DNA of 64,000 nucleotides from Thiotrichales bacterium. GTDB taxonomy: Bacteria; Pseudomonadota; Gammaproteobacteria; JAABTG01. The notes beneath the pieces are model-generated. The model saw only the letters and a program-made list of their open reading frames with translations, did no database searches and was not told the DNA's origin. The stretch lies in the NCBI GenBank assembly GCA_011389995.1, contig JAABTG010000004.1:16643-80642 (forward strand), in the 5' to 3' direction. Each line of letters begins with the position of its first letter. The first letter of the stretch is position 1. A program made the translations under genes and the position numbers. Shown piece by piece: positions 1 to 9,163 of this stretch.

Positions 1-2864
1 TCCCCCCTGACTTCCAGGCGGCGTCCATTGAGCAGGAAACGGCGTCGCCCGAGGTCCGCAGAATCCATCACTATCTCCAGGTCCTCGAACGCGGCCTGGT
101 GGGGCAGGACATCCTCCAGGGCCCGGCGCAGCGCCGGTATATCCCACAGGCCGTCTGCCACCTCGTACAGCTGGGCGCCCTCCAACCCATCCCGCTCCAG
201 GCGGAACGTGGCACAGAAGGACGCGTTGGCGGACACGATGCGCAGGTCCTCGTCGAGCACCAGCATGGGATGGCGCACGGTCTGCACGATGGCCTCGAAG
301 AAGGCGGACTCGCGGCGGGCCCGGGTCAGGCCATCGATATTGACGAAGGTCAGCACCAGACCGTCCACGGCGTTCTCCGTGGTGCGGTAAGGCACGATGC
401 GCATGAGGTAGTTGTGCCCGGTAGTGGCGAGCACCTCGCGCTCACTGGCGGCGAGGGTCTGCAGCACCTGCCGGCAGGCCGCCTCCAGCCGGGCGTTATC
501 CAGCTTCCAGGCGAGGTCGAAGACGGGCCGCCCCGCATCCGTGTCCCGCAGGCTCACCAGCGCCCGGGCCTGCTCGTTGAAGCGGCGGATATTGAGCTCC
601 GTGTCCAGGAACAGGGTGGCGATATCGGTATTGTTGAGGAGGTTCTGCATGTCGTCGTTGGCCGCGGACAGCTCCCGCACCTTAGATTCCAGCTCCGCGT
701 TGACGGTGGAGAGTTCCTCGTTCAGGGCGTGCAGCTCCTCCTTGGAGGTCTCCAGCTCCTCATTGGCGCTCTGCAGCTCCTCGTTGGTGGACTGGAGCTC
801 CTCATTGGAGGTCTCCAGCTCCCCCAGGACGTCCCGGTAGGAGGCCCGGGCGTCATCCAGCCCTTCCTCCGGGCCATGGCCGCCATCGGGCACGGGCCGG
901 GGGTCCTCCCCGGCGTCCGCGGCCGCCTCGCGCGGTGGGTCCGGGGGCGGTTCGAAGGACACCAGGACCAATCCGCGCACCGGCTTCGGATCCTTCAGCG
1001 GCGTCAGGGTGAGCCGCACCCGCACCCGGGCGCCAGGGGTGCGCACCAGCACGTCGTCCGTCTCCACCTCCCGCTCCTCGGTCACACATCGGTGCAGGGC
1101 CGTGGCGAGGGTCGCGCTGAGCCCCTCGCGGGCCATCTCCAGCACGTTGTGGCGGGGGCGCCCTTCGGCCGGCTCGAGGTAGGTGCCGGTACGGCCATGG
1201 ACATAGAAGATCTCGCCCTGGCCATTCACCACCACACTCGCCGGCGCGAAACGGCGCAGCAGGACACGTTCGATCTGCGGCGTAAGGCGAGAGCCCCGGG
1301 CGGCCCCCGGGGTGGTTTTCAGGTGCGCCCCCGCCGCGCCGCGCGCCCCTTCCCGGCCCGGCAGCCTGGGCGGCCCAGGGGCGGGCTCCGCCACCTCCTG
1401 GCGCCGGTAGATCTTCCACTTTCGGTCCACCGCCTCGAACAGGTCCTCGAAGGCCCCCACGGTTTCCGAGGTGCCGAGGAACAACAGGCCGCCGGGCCTG
1501 AGGGCATAATGGAACAGCGGCAGCAGCCTTTTCTGCAGCTCGTTATTGAGATAGATGAGCAGGTTGCGCACGCATATCAGGTCGAGGCGGGTGAAGGGCG
1601 GGTCCTTGACGGTATCCTGAGGGGCGAAGATCACCGTCTCGCGGATCTCCCTGCGGATGCGATAGCGCTCGCCGCTGGGGGTGAAGAAGCGCTCGAGCCG
1701 CGCCGGCGTGACGTCGGCGCGGATACCGTCCGGATAGACGCCGCGGCGGGCGACGTCGATGGCCCGGGCGTCCAGATCGGTGCCGAAGATCTGCACCTGC
1801 CGGCGCAGCCCGAGGTTGTCGAGCACCTCGTGCAACAGGATGGCGACGCTGTAGGCCTCCTCGCCGGTGGCGCAGGCAGGCACCCAGACGCGGACGGGAC
1901 TGTCGGCCGGACGCCCGCGAACCAATGCCTCGAGGCTCGATTCGAGGGCCTGCCAGGCCTGGGGGTCACGGAAGAAACGGGTCACGCTGATGAGGAGATC
2001 CCGCAGCAACAGGTCGTTTTCCTGGGGGTTTTCCTGCAGGAATCGCGCGTATTGATCGGGCTCGTCGATCTGATTGACGCTCATGCGCCGGTGGATACGC
2101 CGGCCCACGGTGTTGGACTTGTAATTGGAGAAGTCGTGGCCGGTATGGGCGCGCAGGGACGCGAGGATCTTCTTCAGCGGCGCCGGCGGCAGTTTCGCCG
2201 CCGCGGCCCGGGCCGTTACCTCCCGCACATAGCTGCCGCTGACATAGGCGGCCAGCCGCTGGGGCATGGCGGCGGGCGACAGCACGAAGTCCGCCAGACC
2301 GGTGGCGATGGCACTGGATGGCATGCCGTCGTGCTCGGCGCCCTCGGGGTCCTGCACCATGGCCATGCCGCCCGCGCTCTTGACCGCCCCGAGGCCCAGG
2401 GTGCCGTCGGTCCCGGTGCCCGACAGGATGATGCAGACCGCGCGCCCCCGACAGTCCTCGGCGAGGGTGCGCAGGAAGTAATCGATGGGCAGTCTCGGAG
2501 AGGCCTCGTCCTCCGCCCCCATGCGCTGAAGGGTGCCGCCGAGCAGGGCCAGATAGCCGCCCGGCGAGGCGACGAACACGCGGTCGGGAGTCACCGGCAC
2601 CCCGTCCGTCACCTCCACCACCGGCAGCACGCTGGCGCGTCGCAGTATGTCGGGCAACAGGCTGGTGTGGCCGGGATGCTGATGGGTGACCACCACGAAG
2701 GCCATGCCGGTATCCGCCGGCAGATGGTGCAGCAGTTCCTTGAGGGCCTCCAGGCCGCCGGCGGAGGCGCCGATACCCACCACCGGGCAACCCTCACCCG
2801 GCCGCCGGTCATCGGCCGGCGGCCCGGTGGCCGTCTCGTGACCGGCTGTGTCGTTCTCCACCAT
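1..2864 (-). CDS. CheB-CheR-PAS chemotaxis-type fusion protein (partial)
   Basis: The gene runs off the left edge; about 954 codons are present, from ATG at 2864. The N-terminus is a CheB methylesterase: nucleophile Ser34 in GIGASAGG, a HQHPGH histidine motif and SGTGTDG with the catalytic Asp. A CheR-type SAM methyltransferase follows (VPACATGEEAYS, then NELQKRL and RPGGLLFLGTSE). Next comes a strongly heptad coiled coil built from repeated (S/T)NEELQ units, then at least two PAS-like segments (NTDIATLFLDTELNIRRFN). CheB/CheR/PAS fusions usually continue into a histidine kinase or GGDEF output, which would lie outside the window. No CheA, CheW or receptor gene is adjacent, so a general sensory role is as likely as chemotaxis. 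An opposite-strand ORF of 964 codons covers the same DNA and is a shadow. Confidence 0.9.
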   Translation of the reverse strand, partial: MVENDTAGHETATGPPADDRRPGEGCPVVGIGASAGGLEALKELLHHLPADTGMAFVVVTHQHPGHTSLLPDILRRASVLPVVEVTDGVPVTPDRVFVASPGGYLALLGGTLQRMGAEDEASPRLPIDYFLRTLAEDCRGRAVCIILSGTGTDGTLGLGAVKSAGGMAMVQDPEGAEHDGMPSSAIATGLADFVLSPAAMPQRLAAYVSGSYVREVTARAAAAKLPPAPLKKILASLRAHTGHDFSNYKSNTVGRRIHRRMSVNQIDEPDQYARFLQENPQENDLLLRDLLISVTRFFRDPQAWQALESSLEALVRGRPADSPVRVWVPACATGEEAYSVAILLHEVLDNLGLRRQVQIFGTDLDARAIDVARRGVYPDGIRADVTPARLERFFTPSGERYRIRREIRETVIFAPQDTVKDPPFTRLDLICVRNLLIYLNNELQKRLLPLFHYALRPGGLLFLGTSETVGAFEDLFEAVDRKWKIYRRQEVAEPAPGPPRLPGREGARGAAGAHLKTTPGAARGSRLTPQIERVLLRRFAPASVVVNGQGEIFYVHGRTGTYLEPAEGRPRHNVLEMAREGLSATLATALHRCVTEEREVETDDVLVRTPGARVRVRLTLTPLKDPKPVRGLVLVSFEPPPDPPREAAADAGEDPRPVPDGGHGPEEGLDDARASYRDVLGELETSNEELQSTNEELQSANEELETSKEELHALNEELSTVNAELESKVRELSAANDDMQNLLNNTDIATLFLDTELNIRRFNEQARALVSLRDTDAGRPVFDLAWKLDNARLEAACRQVLQTLAASEREVLATTGHNYLMRIVPYRTTENAVDGLVLTFVNIDGLTRARRESAFFEAIVQTVRHPMLVLDEDLRIVSANASFCATFRLERDGLEGAQLYEVADGLWDIPALRRALEDVLPHQAAFEDLEIVMDSADLGRRRFLLNGRRLEVRG

Positions 2865-3134
2865 TGCAACCCCTCGGCCGGTCCGCGGACCGTCGCCGTC
2901 GACCCGCCCCTGCGGAAAAGATGGCTGTCCGCCTCAGTTTACATGGGGAGCCGGCCGGGGACGACGGCCGGCGGCGCCGCAACCGCCCCCTAAGCGGGCA
3001 CCCGCGCCCTCCCCGCGGCCCCGGGACCGTCGTGCGGCGACCCACGGCCAGGCCGCGGGCCGGGGCGAAAAATGGCGATGGCGGACGTTGCCTGTACATT
3101 GTTGACAAGGTGCCTCGTCGCGCGAGCCACGACA

Positions 3135-3148
3135 TTAAAGGATTTCAA
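3135..3148. promoter_or_regulatory. FNR/CRP-family-like palindrome, distal copy
   Basis: TTAA-AGGATT-TCAA, one mismatch from TTGA-N6-TCAA. It lies 109 bp upstream of a second, better copy in the same 458-nt spacer (2865-3322), and both copies sit within an 18-bp CATTRA-N6-TCAATG palindrome. The rest of the spacer holds no gene. Binding by an FNR-type regulator is inferred from the motif only. Confidence 0.4.
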
Positions 3149-3243
3149 TGTCCCTGCCCGTGGGCCGGTACGCCCTGGCCTTCCCCTCGCCGGCGGCAAC
3201 CGTCGGCCGCCATCGGGGGGTGACGGCGCGGCGGCAACGGCCA

Positions 3244-3257
3244 TTGAGATTCTTCAA
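3244..3257 (+). promoter_or_regulatory. FNR/CRP-family-like box upstream of dehydrogenase gene
   Basis: TTGA-GATTCT-TCAA, a perfect TTGA/TCAA palindrome centred about 72 bp before the dehydrogenase ATG. A possible extended -10 (TGC-TATGAC, 3283-3291) follows at a spacing slightly longer than the ideal class II geometry. The same motif recurs at 7265, 10187 and 18637. Canonical FNR prefers TTGAT-N4-ATCAA, so the exact regulator (FNR, DNR or another family member) is open. Confidence 0.5.
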
Positions 3258-3322
3258 TGCCGGGGTGTCACCGGCGCAACGATGCTATGACACGTTGCCA
3301 TCAGATTTGCGGAGAGACCACC

Positions 3323-4339
3323 ATGCGTGTCGTTCTGTTCGAACTCGAGGAGTGGGAGCGCGAGGCCTTCGCGCCGTTGCAAGATGATCATGATGTCAGC
3401 CACGTCGAGGGCGCCCTGAACGCGGATAACGCCGCCGAGCACGCCGAGGCGGAGGTGGTCTCCACCTTCATCTACTCGAAGCTCGGGGCCGACACCCTGC
3501 ACCGCCTGCCCAAGCTCCGGCTCATCGCAACCCGTTCCACCGGCGTCGACCACATCGATATGGACTACTGCCAGGAGCACGGCATCACCGTATGCAACGT
3601 GCCCAGCTACGGCGACCATACCGTCGCCGAACACGTCTTCACCCTCCTGCTGGCCATCAGCCACCGCCTCATGGAGGCCGTGGAACGCAGCCGCAAGGGC
3701 GACTTCTCGGCCATCGGGCTGCAGGGTTTCGACCTGCGCGGCAAGATCCTCGGCGTCGTCGGCACCGGTAGCATCGGGCGCCGGGTCATCACCATCGCCC
3801 GGGGCTTCGGTATGACGGTGCTCGCCACCGACGTGCGCCCGGACTACGACTTCGCCGCCGAGGCGGGCTTCGACTACGTCTCCCTGGCGGGGCTGCTCGC
3901 CGACGCGGATGTGGTCACCCTCCACGTGCCGGAGACGTCGTCGACCCGCCACCTCATGGGCGAACAGGAGATCGCCGCCATGAAGGACGGCGCCGTCCTC
4001 ATCAACACCTCCCGGGGCGCGGTGGTGGACATCCACGCCCTGCTGCGGGCCCTGGCCGACGGCAGGCTGCGGGCGGCGGGCCTCGACGTGCTGCCGGAGG
4101 AGCCGGTGATCCGTGAAGAGGCGGAACTGCTGCGCGCCGTCTTCAATGACCACCACAACCTCTCGGAGCTGCTGGTGGACCACATCCTGCTGCGTATGAA
4201 CAACGTCATCATCACGCCCCACAGCGCCTTCAATACCCGCGAGGCGGTGCAGCGCATCATGGACACCACCCTGGCCAACATCACCGCCTACGCCGCCGGC
4301 GAGCCCCGCAACGCGGTGGCGCAGTCCCAGGCCGCCTGA
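3323..4339 (+). CDS. D-isomer-specific 2-hydroxyacid dehydrogenase (D-lactate dehydrogenase-like)
   Basis: 338-residue NAD-dependent dehydrogenase. The Rossmann motif GTGSIG sits at about residues 147-152. The substrate/catalytic signature includes TRSTGVDHID, NTSRGAVVD (catalytic Arg region) and the late HSAFNT histidine. The family reduces 2-keto acids such as pyruvate to D-hydroxyacids, reoxidising NADH; D-lactate dehydrogenase is the best guess, but glyoxylate or phosphoglycerate-type substrates cannot be excluded. I chose ATG 3323 over an in-frame ATG 66 nt upstream because GGAGAG lies at the right distance and the family starts near MRVVLFE. Two FNR-like palindromes upstream suggest induction when oxygen is limiting, which suits a fermentative enzyme. 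Confidence 0.88.
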   Translation: MRVVLFELEEWEREAFAPLQDDHDVSHVEGALNADNAAEHAEAEVVSTFIYSKLGADTLHRLPKLRLIATRSTGVDHIDMDYCQEHGITVCNVPSYGDHTVAEHVFTLLLAISHRLMEAVERSRKGDFSAIGLQGFDLRGKILGVVGTGSIGRRVITIARGFGMTVLATDVRPDYDFAAEAGFDYVSLAGLLADADVVTLHVPETSSTRHLMGEQEIAAMKDGAVLINTSRGAVVDIHALLRALADGRLRAAGLDVLPEEPVIREEAELLRAVFNDHHNLSELLVDHILLRMNNVIITPHSAFNTREAVQRIMDTTLANITAYAAGEPRNAVAQSQAA

Positions 4340-4550
4340 TGGCGCGCCGCGGACGCGGCGACGGAGCCCCGGGGCGTGGCGGCCCGGGTGAACCCATGGG
4401 CGTGAAGACTCTGCCGCCGGCACCCTGCCCCCCTCATCCTGGGGGAAACGGAGGGTCGGGGGCGAGGCGACTCCTCATCCGCCGGGCAGGGAGCGCCTCG
4501 TCCCATGGACCCGGGACGGGCATCCGCCGCCCCAGTGGGCCGCCCCCCCC

Positions 4551-7241
4551 ATGAGTGAACCCCCGGCCCCCCCGGAACGACCCTGGACCCGCGCCCCCGA
4601 AGAGGTGCTGGAGGGCCTGGGGGTGGACGCCGGGCAAGGGCTGGATGACGACGCGGTGCGGCGCCGGCGGCGGCGCTACGGGCCCAACCGGCTGAGGGAA
4701 ACCGCCGCCCGCCCCGGCTGGCGCATCCTCGTCAACCAGTTGCAGAGCGTGGTGGTCATGCTGCTGCTGGCCGCCGCCCTCGCGGCCGCCGTGTTCGGCC
4801 GCGTCGTCGAGGCCCTGGCCATCGCCGCCGCCATCGTAGTGAATACCATCATCGGCTTCGTCATGGAACTGCGCGCCACCCGTGCCATGGAGGCCCTGCA
4901 GCGCATGGGGCAGGTGACGGCGCGGGTGCGGCGGAACGGTGAGATCCGGGAAGTGGCGGCCGACGACCTGGTCCCCGGCGACATGGTGCTGCTGGAGGCC
5001 GGCGACATGGTCCCCGCGGACCTGCGCCTGCTGGAGGTCAATCGCCTGCAGTGCGACGAGGCCGCCCTGACCGGGGAATCCCTGGCGGTGGACAAGGCGG
5101 TGGAGGCCGTCGAAGACCGCGACGCCCCCATCGGGGACCGCACCGCCATGGCCTACAAGGGCTCCGCCGTAACCATGGGTTCCGGTATGGGGGCGGTGGT
5201 GGCCACCGGCATGGCGACCGAACTCGGCCGCGTGTCACGCCTGGTCTCCGAGGCCGAGCAGGCCGCCACCCCCCTGGAGAAGCGCATCGACGACCTCGGG
5301 CGACGGCTGGTGTGGCTCACCATCGCCATCGCCGTGGTGGTGGCCGCCGCCGGCGCGCTGGCGGGAAAGGAGCTGCTGGTGATGCTGGAAACCGCCATCG
5401 CCCTCGCCATCGCCGCGGTACCGGAGGGCCTGCCCGTGGTGGCCACCCTGGCCCTGGCCCGGGGCATGGGACGGATGGCGAGGCGTAACGCGGTGGTCAA
5501 ACGCCTCTCGGCGGTGGAGACCCTCGGGGCGGCCGACCTCATCTTCACCGACAAGACCGGCACCCTCACCGAGAACCACATGACCCTCGCCCGCCTGGCC
5601 CTGGAACGCGGCGTGGTCACCCTGGAGGACGACGGCCGTTTCATGTCGGATGACGAGGCCCTGACGCCAGCGGACGCCCCCGAGCTCGCCGAGGCCCTGG
5701 AAACCGGGGCGCTGTGCAACAACGCCAGTCTGGGGGACGACGGCGCCGTCGGCGACCCCACCGAGGTGGCCCTGCTGGAGGCCGCCGCGGCCGCAGACAT
5801 CCGGCGCGACGCCCTGCTGGAGGCCCAACCGGAGGCCCGCGAGGTCAGCTTCGACCCCGAGGTGAAGATGATGGCCACCTTCCACCGCCGCGAGGACGGC
5901 CTGCGGGTGGCGGTGAAGGGGGCCCCGGAGGCCGTCCTCGACCATTGCGCCCGCCAGCTCGGCGCGGACGGCGAGACGGAGCTGGACGATCCGGCCCGCG
6001 ATACCTGGCGGGAGCGCGGGGAGCGCCTGGCCGACCACGGCCTGCGGGTACTGGCCCTGGCCCGTGGAGAGGCCGCGGATGTCGACGCCGAGCCCTACGA
6101 GGACCTGGTGCTGGTGGGCCTGGCGGGACTCTATGACCCGCCGCGACCGGGCATCGCCGACACCCTGGACGGCTGCCGGCGGGCCGGCATCCGGGTGGTG
6201 ATGGGTACCGGTGACCATGGCGCCACCGGCCGCGCCATCGCCCGGGAGATCGGCCTCGCCCGGGCCGACGACGAGGTGGTGGAGGCGGCGGAGCTGGCGG
6301 CACCGGACGCCGGCGACGAGGACACCCGGCGACGGCTGCTGGAGGCGGCGGTGTTCGCCCGCATCAGCCCCGAACAGAAGCTCGACCTCATCAGCCTGTA
6401 CCAGGAGGCGGGCCGGGTGGTGGCCATGACCGGCGACGGCGTCAACGATGCGCCGGGCCTCAAGAAGGCCGACATCGGTATCGCCATGGGCCGGCGGGGC
6501 ACCGAGGTGGCAAAGGAGGCCGCCGACATGGTGCTGCGCGACGACGCCTTCGAAACCATCCTGGTGGCGGTGGAACACGGCCGCACCATCTTCGCCAATA
6601 TCCGCCGTTTCATCATCTATCTGCTGTCGGGCAATCTCAGCGAGATCATGGCCATCTCCGCCGCGGCCCTGGTGGCCGCCCCCCTGCCCCTGCTGCCCCT
6701 GCAGATCCTCTACATCAACTTCGTCTCCGACGTCATGCCCGCCCTGGCCCTGGGCCTGTCACGCAGCGAGTCCGGTGTCATGGAGCAACCACCGCGGGCC
6801 GCCGCCGAACCCATCCTGCTGCGCCGCCACTGGGTCGCCACCGCGGGTTATGGGGTCATCATCGCCGCCGCCGTGCTGGGCGCCTTCGCCACCGCCCTCG
6901 CCGGCCTCGACATGACCGTGGAGCGCGCCGTCACCATCTCTTTTTTGACCTTCGGCTTCGCCCGCCTGTGGCATGTCTTCAACATGCGCGGCCCCACCGA
7001 ACCGGTGATTCGCAATACCGTCACCACCAACGGCTTCGTGTGGCTGGCCCTGGCCATCGGCGTGGCCCTGCTGCTGGGCGCCGCCTATCTGCCGGTGCTC
7101 GCCGGGGTGCTGTCCATGGAGGCGCCGGGGGCCGTCGGCTGGGCCCTCGCCATGGGCTTCTCGTTGCTGCCGCTGGCGGCGGTGCAGCTCATGAAGCAGG
7201 CGGGGATCGCCTGGGAGGCCCCCTCACCATCCCGTGGATGA
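4551..7241 (+). CDS. P-type (P2) cation-transporting ATPase, Ca2+-type
   Basis: 896-residue integral membrane pump. It has an N-terminal cation-ATPase domain, the actuator TGES motif, PEGLP in the fourth membrane helix, phosphorylation site DKTGT (Asp334), the KGAPE nucleotide-binding motif, GDGVND near residue 628 and a C-terminal block of membrane helices. PEGLP and overall length place it with P2A/P2-like pumps (Ca2+, or CtpF-like), not with heavy-metal P1B pumps: there is no N-terminal CxxC domain and no CPC motif. The ATG follows a C-rich run with no clear Shine-Dalgarno. The 211-nt spacer behind the dehydrogenase has no promoter I can defend, so co-transcription is possible. CtpF, a DosR-regulon member of M. 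tuberculosis, belongs to the same broad class. Confidence 0.9.
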   Translation: MSEPPAPPERPWTRAPEEVLEGLGVDAGQGLDDDAVRRRRRRYGPNRLRETAARPGWRILVNQLQSVVVMLLLAAALAAAVFGRVVEALAIAAAIVVNTIIGFVMELRATRAMEALQRMGQVTARVRRNGEIREVAADDLVPGDMVLLEAGDMVPADLRLLEVNRLQCDEAALTGESLAVDKAVEAVEDRDAPIGDRTAMAYKGSAVTMGSGMGAVVATGMATELGRVSRLVSEAEQAATPLEKRIDDLGRRLVWLTIAIAVVVAAAGALAGKELLVMLETAIALAIAAVPEGLPVVATLALARGMGRMARRNAVVKRLSAVETLGAADLIFTDKTGTLTENHMTLARLALERGVVTLEDDGRFMSDDEALTPADAPELAEALETGALCNNASLGDDGAVGDPTEVALLEAAAAADIRRDALLEAQPEAREVSFDPEVKMMATFHRREDGLRVAVKGAPEAVLDHCARQLGADGETELDDPARDTWRERGERLADHGLRVLALARGEAADVDAEPYEDLVLVGLAGLYDPPRPGIADTLDGCRRAGIRVVMGTGDHGATGRAIAREIGLARADDEVVEAAELAAPDAGDEDTRRRLLEAAVFARISPEQKLDLISLYQEAGRVVAMTGDGVNDAPGLKKADIGIAMGRRGTEVAKEAADMVLRDDAFETILVAVEHGRTIFANIRRFIIYLLSGNLSEIMAISAAALVAAPLPLLPLQILYINFVSDVMPALALGLSRSESGVMEQPPRAAAEPILLRRHWVATAGYGVIIAAAVLGAFATALAGLDMTVERAVTISFLTFGFARLWHVFNMRGPTEPVIRNTVTTNGFVWLALAIGVALLLGAAYLPVLAGVLSMEAPGAVGWALAMGFSLLPLAAVQLMKQAGIAWEAPSPSRG

Positions 7242-7264
7242 ACGGCGCCCCAGCGCCGGAGCCA

Positions 7265-7306
7265 TTGCGTAATTTCAAGGCGCGCCGCCGCGATGAGGCC
7301 TAGAGT
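7265..7306 (+). promoter_or_regulatory. FNR-like class II promoter candidate
   Basis: TTGC-GTAATT-TCAA (7265-7278), one mismatch from TTGA-N6-TCAA. It is followed by a -10-like TAGAGT (7301-7306) whose centre is 32 bp from the box centre, the geometry of an activator bound at -41.5. Predicted transcription would start near 7313 and read through the small ORF at 7368 into pfkB, sodB and the HAD gene. Confidence 0.5.
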
Positions 7307-7367
7307 GGGACCATCTAAGGTTGGCGGCCACCACGGCCGGCAGCGATCGCAGAAGGAACGCTCCACG

Positions 7368-7595
7368 ATGAAATTCGACGCCCCTCCACGGCCCCTCACC
7401 GCGGCCTGTCCGCGTGCCGGCGGGCGTCATTCATCACGACGCCACCCCGCTCTGGCCCCACCGCTTCAAACCGGTATTCAGGTGCGCCGCTGGGCGACGG
7501 GAAGCGGGGCTGGCGGCGCCATGGACGCCCCCCAGACGGCGGCCGGCGGGTCGTGGCCTGAGGCGGTCGGCGCGCCCGGCGGGGACACGCCATGA
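7368..7595 (+). CDS. Small ORF of unknown function, coupled to pfkB
   Basis: A 75-codon reading frame starting MKFDAPPRPLTAACP, preceded by a good ribosome-binding site (GAAGGAA about 9 nt before the ATG). It ends with a TGA that overlaps the pfkB ATG in an ATGA arrangement typical of translational coupling. The product is rich in Ala, Gly, Pro and Arg, with no recognisable domain, signal peptide or membrane segment. Support comes only from the ribosome site, the overlap and the FNR-like promoter upstream. It may be an untranslated leader or a leader peptide rather than a functional protein. Confidence 0.4.
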   Translation: MKFDAPPRPLTAACPRAGGRHSSRRHPALAPPLQTGIQVRRWATGSGAGGAMDAPQTAAGGSWPEAVGAPGGDTP

Positions 7596-8557
7596 AGGCG
7601 GTGACCACCCTGACCATGAACCCCGCCCTGGATATGGCGGCGAGCGTGGTCGAGCTCATCCCCGATCGCAAGCTGCGCAGCACCTCACGGCGCTACTACC
7701 CGGGGGGTGGCGGCATCAATGTGGCACGGGCCATCTGTCGCCATGGCGGGGCCGCCCGCGCCATCCTTCCGGTGGGCGGCCCCGCCGGCGAGCGCCTCAC
7801 GGCGCTGTTGGAGGAAGAGGGCATCGACTATCACGGGGTGGCCGTGGCGGCCGACACCCGCGAGAACTTCGTGCTCCACGTGGAGTCCGCGGACGACCTC
7901 TACCATGTGGTGATGCCCGGGCCGCGTCTCGAGGCCAGGGATGCCGAGGAGTGCCTGCAGGCGTGCTATCAGCCACCGCCCGCGCCCGAGTACATGGTGG
8001 CCAGCGGCAGCCTGCCGCCGGGGGTGGACGACGAGTTCTATGCCCGAGTCGCACGCCTGGCGCGGCACCACGACGCCCGCCTCATCCTCGACACCTCGGG
8101 GCCGCCGCTGCAGGCCGCCCTCCAGGAAGCGGTCTATCTGATCAAGCTCAACCGCCAGGAATTCGCGGACCTCGCTGATGAGGAGCTGGCCGATGACGAG
8201 GCGGCGCGCCGTGACCAGGTGCGCACCCTCGCGGCGTGCAGCAACGCCGAGGTGGTGGTCGTCACCCTCGGCAGCGAGGGCTCGCTGCTGGCCGCCCCGG
8301 GCGTGCAGATCCGCATCCGCCCGCCGGCGGTGGAAGGCGTCAGTCCGGTGGGTGCGGGCGACAGTTTCGTCGGTCTGCTCACCCTCAAGCTGGCCCAGGA
8401 CAAGTCCCTGCAGGAGGCCCTGAGCTACGGCGTCGCGGCCGCCGCCGCCGCGGTGCTCACTCGCGGTACGGAGCTGTTCCATTCCGATGATATCGAACGC
8501 CTGTATGACCGCCTGACGCGGGACGACACTCTTTTCGACATCACCCACTCCGATTGA
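7592..8557 (+). CDS. pfkB: PfkB-family hexose/phosphohexose kinase (1-phosphofructokinase-like)
   Basis: 321-residue ribokinase-fold kinase. The N-terminal TLNPALD-like start (TLTMNPALD), the GGGGINVARA substrate loop and the C-terminal GAGDSF motif with catalytic base Asp257 identify the 1-phosphofructokinase/6-phosphofructokinase-2 branch. It probably phosphorylates a fructose phosphate in glycolysis, with ATP as donor. The ATG overlaps the stop of the small upstream ORF and the gene is followed 13 nt later by sodB, so the unit reads smallORF-pfkB-sodB-HAD. A PfkB of this type (Rv2029c) is also a DosR-regulon member. The exact sugar phosphate cannot be read from sequence. Confidence 0.87.
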   Translation: MKAVTTLTMNPALDMAASVVELIPDRKLRSTSRRYYPGGGGINVARAICRHGGAARAILPVGGPAGERLTALLEEEGIDYHGVAVAADTRENFVLHVESADDLYHVVMPGPRLEARDAEECLQACYQPPPAPEYMVASGSLPPGVDDEFYARVARLARHHDARLILDTSGPPLQAALQEAVYLIKLNRQEFADLADEELADDEAARRDQVRTLAACSNAEVVVVTLGSEGSLLAAPGVQIRIRPPAVEGVSPVGAGDSFVGLLTLKLAQDKSLQEALSYGVAAAAAAVLTRGTELFHSDDIERLYDRLTRDDTLFDITHSD

Positions 8558-8570
8558 AGAGGCAACCCTC

Positions 8571-9158
8571 ATGGCTTATGAACTACCCCCCCTGCCCTAT
8601 GCCCGCGAAGCCCTGGAACCGCACCTGTCCGCCGAGACCATCGATTACCACTACGGCAAGCACCATCAGAAGTACGTCACCAAGCTGAACCAGCTCACCG
8701 AGGGCGGCGAGCACGCGGATAAGACCCTGGAGCAGATCATCGCCGACGCCGGCAGTGGGCCGGTATTCAATAACGCCGCCCAGGTCTGGAACCACAACTT
8801 CTACTGGAACTGCCTGTCCCCCGAGGGCGGCGGTGCACCGGAGGGGCCCCTGGCCGCGGCCATAGAAGCCGGCTTCGGTTCCCTGGAAGGCTTCCAGGAT
8901 GAGTTTACCCAGGCGGTGGTCGACCTGTTCGGCGTGGGCTGGGTATGGCTGGTGAAGGACGGGGAAGGCATGGTGTCGGTGATTGCCACCAAGGACGCGG
9001 TCAATCCCCTGACCCACGGCCGCGTGGCCCTGCTGACCTGCGATGTGTGGGAGCATGCCTTCTACATCGACTATCGCAACGACAAGGCCGCCTACATGGA
9101 CGCCTTCTGGAAGCTGGTCAACTGGCGCTTCGTGGAAGAGCGCTACACCACGACCTGA
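8571..9158 (+). CDS. sodB: Superoxide dismutase [Fe]
   Basis: 195-residue cytoplasmic Fe/Mn-type SOD that converts superoxide to hydrogen peroxide and oxygen. All four metal ligands are visible: His27 (DYHYGKHH), His75 (WNHNFYWNC), Asp158 and His162 (DVWEHAFY). Length and the WNHNFYWNC segment match the iron (SodB) subclass. A Shine-Dalgarno GAAGAGG precedes the ATG. It is 13 nt behind pfkB, unusual company for SodB, and suggests co-regulation with the oxygen-limitation gene set. Confidence 0.95.
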   Translation: MAYELPPLPYAREALEPHLSAETIDYHYGKHHQKYVTKLNQLTEGGEHADKTLEQIIADAGSGPVFNNAAQVWNHNFYWNCLSPEGGGAPEGPLAAAIEAGFGSLEGFQDEFTQAVVDLFGVGWVWLVKDGEGMVSVIATKDAVNPLTHGRVALLTCDVWEHAFYIDYRNDKAAYMDAFWKLVNWRFVEERYTTT

Positions 9159-9163
9159 AGCCG

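Noticed and set aside
99..2993. 964-codon plus-strand ORF opposite CheB-CheR
   Set aside because: The opposite strand has all CheB/CheR catalytic motifs; this is a GC-bias shadow without recognisable domains.
3102..3107. TTGACA as -35 upstream of the dehydrogenase
   Set aside because: No -10 at an acceptable distance; the next AT-rich hexamer is 25 bp away and belongs to an FNR-like box.
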